A stretch of 64,000 nucleotides of DNA from Actinomycetes bacterium. GTDB lineage: Bacteria > Actinomycetota > Actinomycetes > Nanopelagicales > Nanopelagicaceae. The notes beneath the pieces were generated by a model, which saw nothing but the letters and a program-made list of their open reading frames with translations, was not told where the DNA came from and did no database searches. Positions 46,860 through 56,493 of the stretch are shown in pieces (positions within the stretch are counted from its first letter, which is position 1; every line of letters begins with the position of its first letter). The translations under genes and the position numbers were made by a program. The DNA is taken from assembly GCA_023252155.1 (NCBI GenBank), contig JAHEXJ010000002.1:1-64000 (forward strand), given 5' to 3'.

Positions 46860-48299
46860 GTGTTTGAAAATCGAATGCCGCGTTACGACATCCTCAGCGA
46901 AGAATCTATGTCCGTCCTCGACTTGGGATGGCGACGAATAGTTTCTGAAATCGGTGTGGAGTTCATGAGTCCTTGGGCTGTTGAACTTCTTCGCGAAGCC
47001 GGCCAGACAGTTGAAGATGTCAACGTTAAATTCGATCCGGAATGGATACTTGCCCAAGTCGCGAAAGTTCCGAGTGAATTCAATCTTCGTGCGCGCAATC
47101 CGAAGAACAACGTACATATAGGTGGCAACTCGATGGTCTTTGGTGGCGTTTATGGTCCGCCATTCGTCCGAGAGGGAAGCGTCCGTCGCGACGCGACATT
47201 TAATGATTTTCAAAACTTCTGCAAGCTCGCTCAGTCCTTTGACGCACTTGATAGTGTCGGTGGAGTTGTCTGCGAGCCCAATGATCTCTCGCTCGACTCA
47301 CGCCACTTGGATATGGCTTTTGCCGCGGCTACGCTCACGGACAAATTCTTTATGGGCAATGTCGTTACTGCCGAGAACGCTCGAGATGTAATTCATATCG
47401 CCGAGATTCTTCATGGAGGTCGGGCGGCTATCGAGGAGACCCCTGCGCTTATCTCCCTCATAAATTGCAATTCGCCGCTTCGCTGGGATGATCGCATGCT
47501 CGATTCCCTGCGTGAGTATGTACTTGCCGGACAACCGGTTGTAGTTACACCGTTCCTTCTAATGGGAGCAATGAGTCCGGTAACTATTCCTGCAACCCTC
47601 GCACAACAAATTGCTGAGGCTCTCACAGGACTTGCTCTTGCGCAGCTGGTCCGACCAGGCGCGCCGGTCGTCTTCGGATCGTTCCTATCGAATATCGATA
47701 TGCAATCGGGATCACCACAATTTGGAACTCCTGAATCAGGAATTGGACTTCTCTGTACTGGACAGATTGCCCGCCACTTCAAATTACCTTTCCGTGGCGG
47801 TGGGGGGTTGAACTCATCTCAGACAGTCGATGCCCAATCGGCTTATCAGACGATGATGACGATGATGCCGACGTTCTTATCTGGGACCAACTGGGTGATG
47901 CACACCGCTGGATGGCTAGAAGGAGGCTTGGTCTCCTCGTATGACAAATTCATCCTGGATGTGGAAATTCTCCAATCTCTAATGGCCGAATTCACTCCAC
48001 TTGAATTCAACGAGTCATCTTTGGCATTTGACGCTCACGTAGAGGTGGGCCATGGAGGTCACTTCCTCGGTGCGGCACACACCATGGATCGCTTTCGTGA
48101 CTGTTTCTACAGACCTTTTCTGACAAACAGCGACAACTATGAGCGTTGGAATCGCTTGGGCGCGCGTGATACGCGAGCTCGTGCTGAGGAAATTTGGAAG
48201 AAGAAGCTCGAAGATTACGTAATGCCAGACATGGATCCTTCTACATTATTAGAGTTGTCGGAATTCGTGGCTCAACGAAAAAGCCAGCTAGACAGTTGA
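46860..48299 (+). CDS. MttB-family methyltransferase without pyrrolysine (probable glycine betaine:corrinoid methyltransferase)
   Basis: 479 residues of the trimethylamine methyltransferase family: LDLGWRRIVSEIGVEFMSP, FGGVYGPPFVREG, FAAATLTDKFFMGNV, NCNSPLRWDDRML, VVVTPFLLMGAMSPVTIP and a C-terminal HVEVGHGGHFLGAAHT. The frame is uninterrupted, so there is no amber-encoded pyrrolysine; such MttB homologues include the glycine betaine enzyme MtgB. GTG at 46860 has GGAGG 7-8 bases upstream. Followed after 14 bp by an aldehyde dehydrogenase and then the betaine transporter, supporting betaine as substrate; carnitine, proline betaine or another quaternary amine remain possible. Confidence 0.82.
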   Translation: MFENRMPRYDILSEESMSVLDLGWRRIVSEIGVEFMSPWAVELLREAGQTVEDVNVKFDPEWILAQVAKVPSEFNLRARNPKNNVHIGGNSMVFGGVYGPPFVREGSVRRDATFNDFQNFCKLAQSFDALDSVGGVVCEPNDLSLDSRHLDMAFAAATLTDKFFMGNVVTAENARDVIHIAEILHGGRAAIEETPALISLINCNSPLRWDDRMLDSLREYVLAGQPVVVTPFLLMGAMSPVTIPATLAQQIAEALTGLALAQLVRPGAPVVFGSFLSNIDMQSGSPQFGTPESGIGLLCTGQIARHFKLPFRGGGGLNSSQTVDAQSAYQTMMTMMPTFLSGTNWVMHTAGWLEGGLVSSYDKFILDVEILQSLMAEFTPLEFNESSLAFDAHVEVGHGGHFLGAAHTMDRFRDCFYRPFLTNSDNYERWNRLGARDTRARAEEIWKKKLEDYVMPDMDPSTLLELSEFVAQRKSQLDS

Positions 48300-48313
48300 T
48301 CCTGGGAGGCTCT

Positions 48314-49828
48314 GTGTCTGATCAATCCGCGAAGACTTTGTTCTTCGGCGGAGAATGGCGCAGTGCCTCCGATGGCGCTACGCGTGAAATTCGAAGCCCA
48401 GATGACGGATCTTTGGTTGCCGTCGTCTCCGAAGCAACAGAACTCGATGTAGCTTCAGCGATTGCTTCGGCTCGTGCCTCTTTCGACGCTGGAGAATTTC
48501 CATCCTGGGGTTGGGCGAAGAGAAGTGCGCTTGTTGCTCGTATTGCCGATCTGCTTGAACGCGATGCCGAAAAGTTCGCTTTACTCGAAAGCGGCGATAC
48601 TGGTAAACGTCTAATTGAAGCTCGATATGACATCGCCGATGTTGTTTCGGTATTTCGCTATTACGCAGGGTTGGGTCTGACTGAGCATGAACGCGTAGTG
48701 CAAATTGGAGACGATCACATTGATAGCCGAATAATTTCTGAGCCAGTTGGCGTTTGCGCCCTAATCGGGCCCTGGAACTACCCACTGCTCCAAGCTTCGT
48801 GGAAAGTGGCTCCTGCATTAATTGCCGGGTGCTCCTTCATTCTCAAGCCAAGCGAATTAACTCCCTCGACGGCCATTGCCTTGGTACATCTATTTGAAGA
48901 GGCAGGCGTCCCTAAGGGAGTTGCAAATCTAATTCTGGGAGCAGGCGCGGTCGTAGGCACGCCTTTGACTAGCGATAGTCGAGTCGATCTTGTTTCATTT
49001 ACTGGTGGGCTTGAAACGGGTAAACGCATCATGGGTGTCTGCGCCCAGACCGTGAAGAAAGTGGCGCTAGAACTTGGTGGCAAGAATCCAAACATCATCT
49101 TCGCCGACGCCGACCTGGACGCTGCCATTGACAACGCTGTCACCGCCGTGTTTTTGCATTCCGGACAAGTCTGCTCCGCGGGAACCCGTTTACTTGTTGA
49201 GCGTTCTATCCACGATCGAGTCGTCAACCAAATTGTCGCGAGGGCCAAGATGATTCGACTCGGCGGGCCTGATGATCTCGAAGCTGAGACAGGTCCATTA
49301 ATCAGCAAGGCGCATCTGGAAAAGGTCGCCACATACGTCGAGAAGGCTGTAGCCGAAGGTGCCACTTTGTTGACAGGCGGGAAACGGAGCACGTTGGATG
49401 GCCTGCGTGATGGCTGGTACTTCGAGCCGACGGTGCTAGATAACTGCAACACGAAAATGTCTTGTGTGCAGGACGAATCTTTCGGGCCAGTGTTGACGAT
49501 CGAAGTCTTCGACACTGAATCTGAAGCAATTTCACTTGGGAATGACACGATTTATGGTCTGGCTGGCGCGGTTTGGACCAAAGACGTGGCAAAAGCGAAA
49601 CGAGTGGCTGGCGCTCTCCGCCACGGCACCATCTGGATAAATGACTTCGGTCCATACAAAGCTCAGGCTGAATGGGGTGGTTTTAAGGCATCAGGAATTG
49701 GTCGCGAGTTGGGACCAAGTGGTTTACATGAATACCTTGAAATAAAACACGTTTGGACGAACACTTCTCCTGCACGTTCGGGCTGGTTTGCAGATTCGCT
49801 AAATAGCCAAGTGGAGGAAAAAGGATGA
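48314..49828 (+). CDS. Aldehyde dehydrogenase, probably betaine-aldehyde dehydrogenase
   Basis: 504 residues. NAD(P) site [15 protein letters not shown] and [11 protein letters not shown], catalytic Glu in [10 protein letters not shown], catalytic Cys in [15 protein letters not shown], and [10 protein letters not shown]. The close match of these blocks to BetB, with the choline dehydrogenase downstream, suggests oxidation of betaine aldehyde to glycine betaine. GTG at 48314 with GGGAGG upstream; the frame beginning at 48194 overlaps the methyltransferase gene. Stop overlaps the ATPase gene (ATGA). Confidence 0.85.
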   Translation: MSDQSAKTLFFGGEWRSASDGATREIRSPDDGSLVAVVSEATELDVASAIASARASFDAGEFPSWGWAKRSALVARIADLLERDAEKFALLESGDTGKRLIEARYDIADVVSVFRYYAGLGLTEHERVVQIGDDHIDSRIISEPVGVCALIGPWNYPLLQASWKVAPALIAGCSFILKPSELTPSTAIALVHLFEEAGVPKGVANLILGAGAVVGTPLTSDSRVDLVSFTGGLETGKRIMGVCAQTVKKVALELGGKNPNIIFADADLDAAIDNAVTAVFLHSGQVCSAGTRLLVERSIHDRVVNQIVARAKMIRLGGPDDLEAETGPLISKAHLEKVATYVEKAVAEGATLLTGGKRSTLDGLRDGWYFEPTVLDNCNTKMSCVQDESFGPVLTIEVFDTESEAISLGNDTIYGLAGAVWTKDVAKAKRVAGALRHGTIWINDFGPYKAQAEWGGFKASGIGRELGPSGLHEYLEIKHVWTNTSPARSGWFADSLNSQVEEKG

Positions 49829-50856
49829 GTTCGAGTTCGCAGATGATTTCTGTGCGACATCTATGGAAGGTGTTTGGACCAAATTCGGAAAAGATTATTG
49901 GTACTCCGACGGCCGACTTGTCTCGCTCCGAATTGCGCGCGCAGACTGGCAACACGATTGCCGTGCGAGATGTCTCCTTTGATGTGGCACCGGGCGAAGT
50001 GTTCGTCGTTATGGGTCTGTCGGGCTCTGGAAAGTCAACGTTGGTCCGGTGCATGACTAGGTTGATCGAACCCACACAAGGCGAACTTGAACTGCAGGGC
50101 GAAGACATTCTCAAGGTTGACCTGAAACGATTGCGTGAATTGCGACGTTCGAGTTTTTCGATGGTCTTTCAGCACTTCGGACTTCTCCCACATCGCAAAG
50201 TTATCGACAACATCGCATATAGCCTCGAAATTAACGGTGTCAAGAAAGATGCTCGGCACGCACGTGCCAATGAGGTAATTGAACTTGTCGGATTACAGGG
50301 ATATGCAAATGCTTATCCAGAGCAGCTTTCTGGCGGCATGCAGCAGAGAGTTGGACTAGCCCGCGCGCTCGCGGTAGACCCGAAGGTTCTATTTCTTGAC
50401 GAACCTTTCAGTGCGCTTGACCCGCTAATTCGAAGAGATATGCAGGCCGAAGTAATTCGTCTGCACCACGAACTTGGCAAGACCATGGTCTTTATTACTC
50501 ACGATCTTGCAGAAGCCGTCAAACTCGGAGATCGAATCGCGATCATGCGAGACGGCGCCATCGTCCAGATCGGCACTCCAGAAGAACTCGTCGCCTCGCC
50601 AACTGATGAGTATGTTGCCAATTTCGTTCGTGACTTCCCTAAGTCCCATATTCTGACTTTGCGTTGGATAGCCAGAGCACCCGAAGCAGATGATGATCTT
50701 TCAGGTCCAATTCTTTCGCCCACTATTTCTGTTCGCGATGCCGCCCGCCAAGTTCTTGAAGCGGGCTGTTCGGTTCGGGTGATGGAGGAAGGTCGCTTGA
50801 TCGGGGTCGTGACTTCAAGGGACATTTTGGAAGTAATTGCAGGGGTGCAAGTTTAG
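49825..50856 (+). CDS. Glycine betaine/proline ABC transporter ATP-binding protein
   Basis: 343 residues, ProV/OpuAA type. Walker [37 protein letters not shown], signature [15 protein letters not shown], Walker [14 protein letters not shown], and a C-terminal part with one clear CBS motif ([20 protein letters not shown] to [10 protein letters not shown]) which in OpuA senses ionic strength. Overlaps its neighbours on both sides. Confidence 0.92.
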   Translation: MSSSSQMISVRHLWKVFGPNSEKIIGTPTADLSRSELRAQTGNTIAVRDVSFDVAPGEVFVVMGLSGSGKSTLVRCMTRLIEPTQGELELQGEDILKVDLKRLRELRRSSFSMVFQHFGLLPHRKVIDNIAYSLEINGVKKDARHARANEVIELVGLQGYANAYPEQLSGGMQQRVGLARALAVDPKVLFLDEPFSALDPLIRRDMQAEVIRLHHELGKTMVFITHDLAEAVKLGDRIAIMRDGAIVQIGTPEELVASPTDEYVANFVRDFPKSHILTLRWIARAPEADDDLSGPILSPTISVRDAARQVLEAGCSVRVMEEGRLIGVVTSRDILEVIAGVQV

Positions 50857-52856
50857 TGTCGACCCAATTGTTGACCCCTCCTAGACCCGGTAAACCGCAT
50901 GCCAAAAAGGTTTCCAAGCTGAACGTGTACTTGGGTTCTCTCACGGTCGGGTTCTTGGTCTTTGCCCTTGGATTGCGAGGACATGCGACCCTACCTCTCG
51001 ATCGCTCAAGTCTGACGTCTTTCCAAGAGTGGCTCAATAACGTAAGTGCTTGGATAGATACAAACCGAGATTCAAATCCAATATTCACTACTTTCGTAAA
51101 TGTCATCCGGAACTTCATGGATGGATTTGTGACTTTCCTGCAGAACATGATCAGTCAGACGGGGGATACAAGAACGATTCCTCAGATCGGTTGGTTCGGC
51201 ATTGTCGCCATCATCGGGTTTGTCGTCTACGCGATTTCTAATCTCAAAGTTGCGGTTTTCTCGATGGCAGGCTTCATAACACTTGGGCTCTTTGGACTTT
51301 GGCAAGAATCCATGGATACGTTGGCTTTGACGCTTGCGGCTGTGACGCTCTCTCTTATCATCGGCATTCCACTTGGGGTGTGTGCGGGACTGTATCCGAG
51401 GTTTGAGAAAATGATTACGCCGGCCCTTGATTTTGCTCAAGTCATGCCGACCTTCGTTTACCTAACTCCCGTCACTCTTTTCTTTTTGATTGGCCCAGCC
51501 TCGGCGACGATCGTCACCCTTATTTATGCAGTGCCTCCAGCGCTTCGCATAACGTCTGTGGCGATTAAGCAAGTTCCTTGGTCAAGCGTCGAAGCGGCTG
51601 TATCGATGGGGTCAACGCGCTGGCAGGCCTTACGAAAAGTACAGCTGCCTCAAGCAAAGCGCACCATTGTCGTTGGAGTTAATCAAACCATTATGGCAGC
51701 GCTTTCGATGGTGACGATTGCCGCCCTTATTGATGCTCCGGGGCTTGGACAAGTTGTCATTCGTGCACTTGAATCACTTGATGTTGGTAGGGCATTTCAA
51801 GCAGGACTTGCAATAGTTATTTTGGCTGTCGTACTTGATCGTTCGACCACGGCAGCCGCATCGAAAGTGGATAGTGGAAACACCAAAGCCGAAGTCCAGC
51901 GAAATCACAGGATGGTTCTGGCTGGTCTCGCGGTGTTGACTTTTGTCGCATGTCTTGTCTCGCGATCCATTAACTGGGCTGGTGCATTTCCTGGTTCGGG
52001 GTCCCTTGGGTCCAACACTGCAAAGTATGTTGATATTTATGTGAACTGGTTCCAGATGCACTTTGTAACGTTAACTAATGACATTACTGATGTAGTTTCG
52101 TACGGGCTTATAAATCCGATGCAAACATTGCTGACTGAGAGTCCTTGGTTCGTCACGGGACTTGCATTTGTCGGGCTTGGTGCAATCTTCGGCGGAAAGA
52201 AATTGGCCGCGATTTCTGCATTTTGTGTTTTGGCTATCGTCGGTACTGGCTTGTGGTCTGACACGATGGCAACTCTCGCATCGACCTTAGTGGCGTCGGT
52301 AATTACTGTCGCATTGGGAATCGTTGTTGGTGTCTGGATCGGACGTAGTCGTCGAGCGGAGCGTTGGATCAGGCCCGCGCTGGACGCGGGGCAGGTATTG
52401 CCCGCATTCGTTTACCTCGTTCCATTCTTAGGCTTATTCGGCGCCACCAGATTCACAGCGATCATGGCTGCAGTTGTCTACGCTGCGCCGGCATCAATAA
52501 AGTTGATGGCCGATGGAATTCGGGGAGTGCCCGACTCGATTATCGAAGCTGCAACAGCGGCGGGATCATCTTCCCGGCAGATGATTACCAAAGTTCAGAT
52601 ACCAAGTGCTAGACGAGCACTTGCGTTGGCCACGAATCAGGGCATTATTTATGTTTTGGCCATGATCGTCGTGGGCGGTCTGGTCGGAGCCGGTGGACTC
52701 GGTTATCTCGTCGTCGCGGGATTTGCTCAGGAGAATCTCAAAGGCAAGGGCCTAGCCGCAGGTTTGGCAATTGTGCTGCTGGGAATCATGCTTGACCGTA
52801 TTACGCAGGCGATAGCCCACCGCAATTCTAAGGAATATGCGGCAACATCACACTAG
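50856..52856 (+). CDS. Glycine betaine ABC transporter permease, two permease domains fused
   Basis: 666 residues containing two ProW-like permease domains: about 95-330 (QVMPTFVYLTPV, EAAVSMGSTRWQALRKVQLP) and about 430-655 (QVLPAFVYLVPF, EAATAAGSSSRQMITKVQIP). Each has its own EAA loop, so one chain can supply both halves of the channel. GTG at 50856 overlaps the ATPase stop by one base. Confidence 0.9.
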   Translation: MSTQLLTPPRPGKPHAKKVSKLNVYLGSLTVGFLVFALGLRGHATLPLDRSSLTSFQEWLNNVSAWIDTNRDSNPIFTTFVNVIRNFMDGFVTFLQNMISQTGDTRTIPQIGWFGIVAIIGFVVYAISNLKVAVFSMAGFITLGLFGLWQESMDTLALTLAAVTLSLIIGIPLGVCAGLYPRFEKMITPALDFAQVMPTFVYLTPVTLFFLIGPASATIVTLIYAVPPALRITSVAIKQVPWSSVEAAVSMGSTRWQALRKVQLPQAKRTIVVGVNQTIMAALSMVTIAALIDAPGLGQVVIRALESLDVGRAFQAGLAIVILAVVLDRSTTAAASKVDSGNTKAEVQRNHRMVLAGLAVLTFVACLVSRSINWAGAFPGSGSLGSNTAKYVDIYVNWFQMHFVTLTNDITDVVSYGLINPMQTLLTESPWFVTGLAFVGLGAIFGGKKLAAISAFCVLAIVGTGLWSDTMATLASTLVASVITVALGIVVGVWIGRSRRAERWIRPALDAGQVLPAFVYLVPFLGLFGATRFTAIMAAVVYAAPASIKLMADGIRGVPDSIIEAATAAGSSSRQMITKVQIPSARRALALATNQGIIYVLAMIVVGGLVGAGGLGYLVVAGFAQENLKGKGLAAGLAIVLLGIMLDRITQAIAHRNSKEYAATSH

Positions 52857-52859
52857 GTT

Positions 52860-52901
52860 CCGTTGCTCGCCCGAGCAACGGTTAAGGACGACTTCGGTCG
52901 T
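52860..52901 (+). promoter_or_regulatory. Tandem hairpins between permease and binding-protein genes
   Basis: Hairpin 1: CCGTTGCTC/GAGCAACGG with loop GCCC (52860-52881). Hairpin 2: ACGAC/GTCGT closed by a TTCG tetraloop within C-TTCG-G (52888-52901). They sit just after the permease stop and end 19 bp before the ATG of the binding protein, with GGAGCAGGAGG between. No T-tract, so probably an RNA processing/stability or attenuating element rather than a terminator. Confidence 0.6.
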
Positions 52902-52920
52902 TGGAGCAGGAGGACGCACA

Positions 52921-53886
52921 ATGTTTAAAAATCATCGTGCTCGGCGAGTAACAACTTTCGTGCTACTAGCAGGTGCGGTGACATTTGCGTCATCGGCCGC
53001 TGGATACGCTCAAGTTGGTTTCTCAAAGGCGAGCACCGCAAAATGCGGCACGGTGACCTTGGCGGATAACGCCTGGGTCGGATATGAGGCAAACCTTGCC
53101 GTTGTCCAATACGTGCTGAAGCACAATCTGGGTTGCAAAGTTGTTGTGAAGAACATCAGCGAAGAGATTTCCTGGCAGGGCTTTGCTTCCGGTCAAGTAG
53201 ATGCAATCTTGGAGAACTGGGGACACCAGGATCTAGCCAAGAAGTACATCACCACTCAGAAGGTGGCGGTTGACCTTGGGCTAACTGGCAATAAGGGCAT
53301 CATCGGTTGGTATGTAGTTCCTTGGATGGCCAAGAAGTATCCAGACATCCTGAACTACAAGAACTTGAACAAGTACGCATCCATGTTCAAGACCTCTGAG
53401 TCCGGTTCCAAGGGCGCTTTCCTTGATGGAGACCCTTCATACGTGACCAATGACGAGGCAATCATCAAGAACCTCAAACTCAATTTCAAGGTTATCTATA
53501 CCGGCAGCGAAGCGGCACTGATCACCTCATTCCGCAACGCTGAGGCCCAGAAGAAGCCAATGATTGGTTACTTCTACGAGCCACAGTGGTTCCTGGCTCA
53601 GGTGCCTTTGAAGCACGTCACCTTGCCTCCATACACGACCGGTTGCGATGCAGTTGCAGCAAAGGTTGCTTGCGACTATCCACCGTACCCACTGAACAAG
53701 GTGGCCTCCGCTAAGTTCATGAAGTCAGGATCACCTGCAGCAAAGATGATCAAGAACTTCAAGTGGACAAACGCGGACCAGAACTCCGTTGCAAAGTCAT
53801 TGGCCGTTGATAAGTTGACCGATGATGCCGCTGCGAAGATCTGGGTTACGGCTCACCCAGCACAAGTAAAGGCTTGGCTCGCATAA
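52921..53886 (+). CDS. Glycine betaine-binding protein of ABC transporter (ProX/OpuAC-like)
   Basis: 321 residues with a signal peptide (KNHRARRVTTFVLLAGAV, cleavage near AGYAQV). The mature domain matches quaternary-amine binding proteins: LADNAWVGYEANLAVVQYVL, EEISWQGFASGQVDAILENWG and IGYFYEPQWFLAQVPL, including tryptophans typical of a betaine cage. No lipobox cysteine. ATG at 52921 follows AGGAGG; the frame from 52837 is rejected as it crosses the permease end and the hairpins. Confidence 0.9.
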   Translation: MFKNHRARRVTTFVLLAGAVTFASSAAGYAQVGFSKASTAKCGTVTLADNAWVGYEANLAVVQYVLKHNLGCKVVVKNISEEISWQGFASGQVDAILENWGHQDLAKKYITTQKVAVDLGLTGNKGIIGWYVVPWMAKKYPDILNYKNLNKYASMFKTSESGSKGAFLDGDPSYVTNDEAIIKNLKLNFKVIYTGSEAALITSFRNAEAQKKPMIGYFYEPQWFLAQVPLKHVTLPPYTTGCDAVAAKVACDYPPYPLNKVASAKFMKSGSPAAKMIKNFKWTNADQNSVAKSLAVDKLTDDAAAKIWVTAHPAQVKAWLA

Positions 53887-53910
53887 GTAGAGGCATGGCT
53901 TAAATGCGCG

Positions 53911-53950
53911 GGCGTGTTTGCTTGGCAGCTGATCGTCAAGTAAACACGCC
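53911..53950 (+). terminator. Long hairpin after the betaine-binding-protein gene
   Basis: A 14-bp stem, GGCGTGTTTGCTTG / CAAGTAAACACGCC, with one G-T pair and a 12-base loop, 24 bp after the stop. No T-run follows, so it may be a rho-independent-like terminator without a tail or a 3' mRNA stabiliser that lets the downstream choline dehydrogenase be transcribed less. Confidence 0.55.
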
Positions 53951-54003
53951 TAAGCACGAAGGATGGAAAGTAAGTCTTTAATTTCTAGAAGGGTGGAAAT
54001 CTC

Positions 54004-55653
54004 GTGGTTGCGCAATACGACTACATCATTGTTGGTGGAGGATCGGCTGGAAGCGCATTAGGTAACCGGTTAAGTGCCGACCCAAATCACGAAGTTCTCA
54101 TTCTTGAAGCAGGTCGACGAGACTACAAGTGGGATGTTTTCATTCACATGCCTGCTGGCCTCGCATTTCCTATCGGCAATAAGCACTACGACTGGATGTA
54201 TGAGTCCGAGCCTGAACCTTTTATGAACAACCGGCGCATCTATCATGCCCGTGGGAAAGTGCTTGGGGGCTCGAGCAGCATCAACGGAATGATTTGGCAG
54301 CGCGGAAATCCGATGGATTATGAGCGTTGGTCGCAAGATCAAGGGATGGAGAATTGGGACTACGCGCACTGCCTCCCGTATTTCAAGCGTATGGAGACAT
54401 GCCTAGCCGATCCGAACAATCCTTTCAGAGGCAACGGCGGGCCACTACAACTTGAGCGCGGCCCAGTGAAAGGTCCTCTATTTAAGGCGTTTTTTGACGC
54501 AACAGTTCAGGCAGGTTATTCGCGCACCGATGATGTCAATGGTTTTCGGCAGGAAGGTTTTGCGGCTTTCGATCGTAATGTGCGCAGAGGGCGCCGCCTC
54601 AGCGCAGCCAGGGCTTACCTATACCCCGTAAAGAGCCGTAAGAATTTGCACATCAAGACTAAAGCGATGGTCACCAAAGTTCTATTTGATGGCAATCGAG
54701 CAATCGGCGTCGAAGCGATTGTCAAAGGCAAGAAGCAGAATTTCTTGTCAAAGGACGTTGTACTTTGCGGGGGAGCGATCAACACCCCACAGATTCTTCA
54801 GCTTTCAGGAATTGGAAATGCTCAGGACCTAGCCAAACTCGGAATAAAAGTTGTTAAGGATCTGCCTGGAGTCGGCGCAAACCTCCAAGACCACTTAGAA
54901 GTCTACGTTCAGTATTCATGCAAGCAACCGGTATCTATGCAACCCATGCTGAAATTCTGGCGCAGGCCCTTCATCGGCGCAGAATGGCTTTTCCTTAGAA
55001 AAGGACCTGGTGCCACAAATCATTTCGAAGCCGGCGGTTTCGCTCGTAGCAACGACAAGGTGGCCTACCCAAACCTGATGTTCCATTTCCTTCCTCTTGC
55101 TATTCGCTATGACGGCACGGCTCCTTCATCTGGACATGGCTATCAAGTCCATGTAGGACCTATGTATTCGGATGCGAGGGGCTCAGTGATGATAAGCAGT
55201 ACAAATCCAATGGACAAACCCAAGCTTAAATTCAACTATCTTTCGACGGAGCAGGACAAGGAAGAATGGGTGGAAGCGATCCACGTTGCCCGAAAAATCC
55301 TGACTCAGAAAGCGATGGAACCATTCAATGCTGGGGAGACCTCCCCTGGCTCATCGGTTGATACCGACGAGGAAATCTTGAATTGGGTTCGAAAGGATGG
55401 GGAAACCGCATTGCACCCATCGTGCACGGCGAAAATGGGTACCGATGAGATGTCAGTGGTCGATCCAAACACCATGAAAGTTCATGGCGTCGAGGGGCTT
55501 CGAGTCGCGGATGCTTCAGTCTTCCCATACGTGACAAACGGGAATATCTATGCGCCGGTCATGATGGTGGCAGAAAAGGCTGCCGACTTAATTCTTGGCA
55601 AGCAACCGCTGCCTCCTGAGAACATTGAGTTCTACCGTCACCAGAAGGTTTAA
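54004..55653 (+). CDS. betA: Choline dehydrogenase / GMC oxidoreductase
   Basis: 549 residues. N-terminal FAD motif [20 protein letters not shown] signature 1 [18 protein letters not shown], signature 2 [16 protein letters not shown], and catalytic His in [10 protein letters not shown] with a C-terminal [12 protein letters not shown]. Length and motifs match BetA, which oxidises choline to betaine aldehyde. GTG at 54004 with GAAGGGTGG upstream. Placement after the betaine transporter and BetB-like genes supports choline as substrate. Confidence 0.85.
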   Translation: MVAQYDYIIVGGGSAGSALGNRLSADPNHEVLILEAGRRDYKWDVFIHMPAGLAFPIGNKHYDWMYESEPEPFMNNRRIYHARGKVLGGSSSINGMIWQRGNPMDYERWSQDQGMENWDYAHCLPYFKRMETCLADPNNPFRGNGGPLQLERGPVKGPLFKAFFDATVQAGYSRTDDVNGFRQEGFAAFDRNVRRGRRLSAARAYLYPVKSRKNLHIKTKAMVTKVLFDGNRAIGVEAIVKGKKQNFLSKDVVLCGGAINTPQILQLSGIGNAQDLAKLGIKVVKDLPGVGANLQDHLEVYVQYSCKQPVSMQPMLKFWRRPFIGAEWLFLRKGPGATNHFEAGGFARSNDKVAYPNLMFHFLPLAIRYDGTAPSSGHGYQVHVGPMYSDARGSVMISSTNPMDKPKLKFNYLSTEQDKEEWVEAIHVARKILTQKAMEPFNAGETSPGSSVDTDEEILNWVRKDGETALHPSCTAKMGTDEMSVVDPNTMKVHGVEGLRVADASVFPYVTNGNIYAPVMMVAEKAADLILGKQPLPPENIEFYRHQKV

Positions 55654-55655
55654 CA

Positions 55656-56489
55656 ATGAAAGATGAAGAATCTGCTCCGTCCTCGATCGCGAAAGTAAAA
55701 GTTCAAGATACTGGGGCGGATTCTTCGAGCACGGATAGCGTTGTCGTGGAGGAACCTCTCGAGATTCGAATTAAACGAGCTGGAATTGAGGAGCAACTCG
55801 GAATCACAATGCGCACGCCTGGCGCTGATTTGGAGCTAGCTACTGGATTTTTATGGGGAGAGGGATTTCTTTCGTCTCCCGATGAATTAATTGGCGTGAA
55901 AGTCTGTGGGGATCGAAGTCTGACTCCGCGACAACGTGCCAACATCGTGATTGCTCAAGTCAGAGATGACGCACCCGTGCATCCCCGCGCACTTGAGCGC
56001 CGATTTACGATGACATCGGCATGCGGTGTTTGCGGCTCAACGAGCATTTCGGATTTGCACAAACGCGGGGTTAAGTCCGTGGCAACGACTTCGCATTCCA
56101 TCCAAGAATTGGCCCAGATGCCAGAGCTCCTAGAGGGTCGACAAAGCGTCTTCGATAAGACGGGAGGACTGCATGCGGCTTTACTTGTAGATCCGTCCGG
56201 AAAGGGACGTTGGATCAGAGAAGATGTAGGTCGACACAACGCCGTCGATAAAGTCATTGGCGCTGCGCTTATCGCCCATGAACTCCCCTTGAGCGATTGG
56301 ACACTTGTTGTCTCCGGTCGCGTCGGCTACGAAATCGTTCAGAAGGCGATAGTTGCGGGGATATCGGCTCTAGTTGGCGTCTCGGCACCCACTTCGTTGG
56401 CGGTTGATTTGGCGAAGGATTTCGAACTCACCTTGCTTGCCTTCGCTCGCAACGGCAAGGCAAAGGTCTATTTGCCGCTGTTAGGATAA
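55656..56489 (+). CDS. fdhD: Formate dehydrogenase accessory sulfurtransferase
   Basis: 277 residues of the FdhD family: CxxC sulfur carrier motif in TSACGVCGSTS (about residue 125), GGLHAALLV, REDVGRHNAVDKVIG and SGRVGYEIVQKA. Sulfurates the Mo-bis-MGD cofactor needed by formate dehydrogenase. It starts 2 bp after betA and is followed by molybdate transport genes, tying this operon to the FDH encoded 15 kb away. Confidence 0.94.
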   Translation: MKDEESAPSSIAKVKVQDTGADSSSTDSVVVEEPLEIRIKRAGIEEQLGITMRTPGADLELATGFLWGEGFLSSPDELIGVKVCGDRSLTPRQRANIVIAQVRDDAPVHPRALERRFTMTSACGVCGSTSISDLHKRGVKSVATTSHSIQELAQMPELLEGRQSVFDKTGGLHAALLVDPSGKGRWIREDVGRHNAVDKVIGAALIAHELPLSDWTLVVSGRVGYEIVQKAIVAGISALVGVSAPTSLAVDLAKDFELTLLAFARNGKAKVYLPLLG

Positions 56490-56493
56490 TTTA

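Noticed and set aside
46860-48299. Pyrrolysine-containing trimethylamine methyltransferase
   Set aside because: The reading frame has no internal TAG, and no pyl genes are seen; it is a non-pyrrolysine family member.
48778-49548. 256-residue minus-strand open frame inside the aldehyde dehydrogenase
   Set aside because: It is antisense to a gene with clear catalytic motifs and its translation is Ser/Pro/Ala-rich noise.
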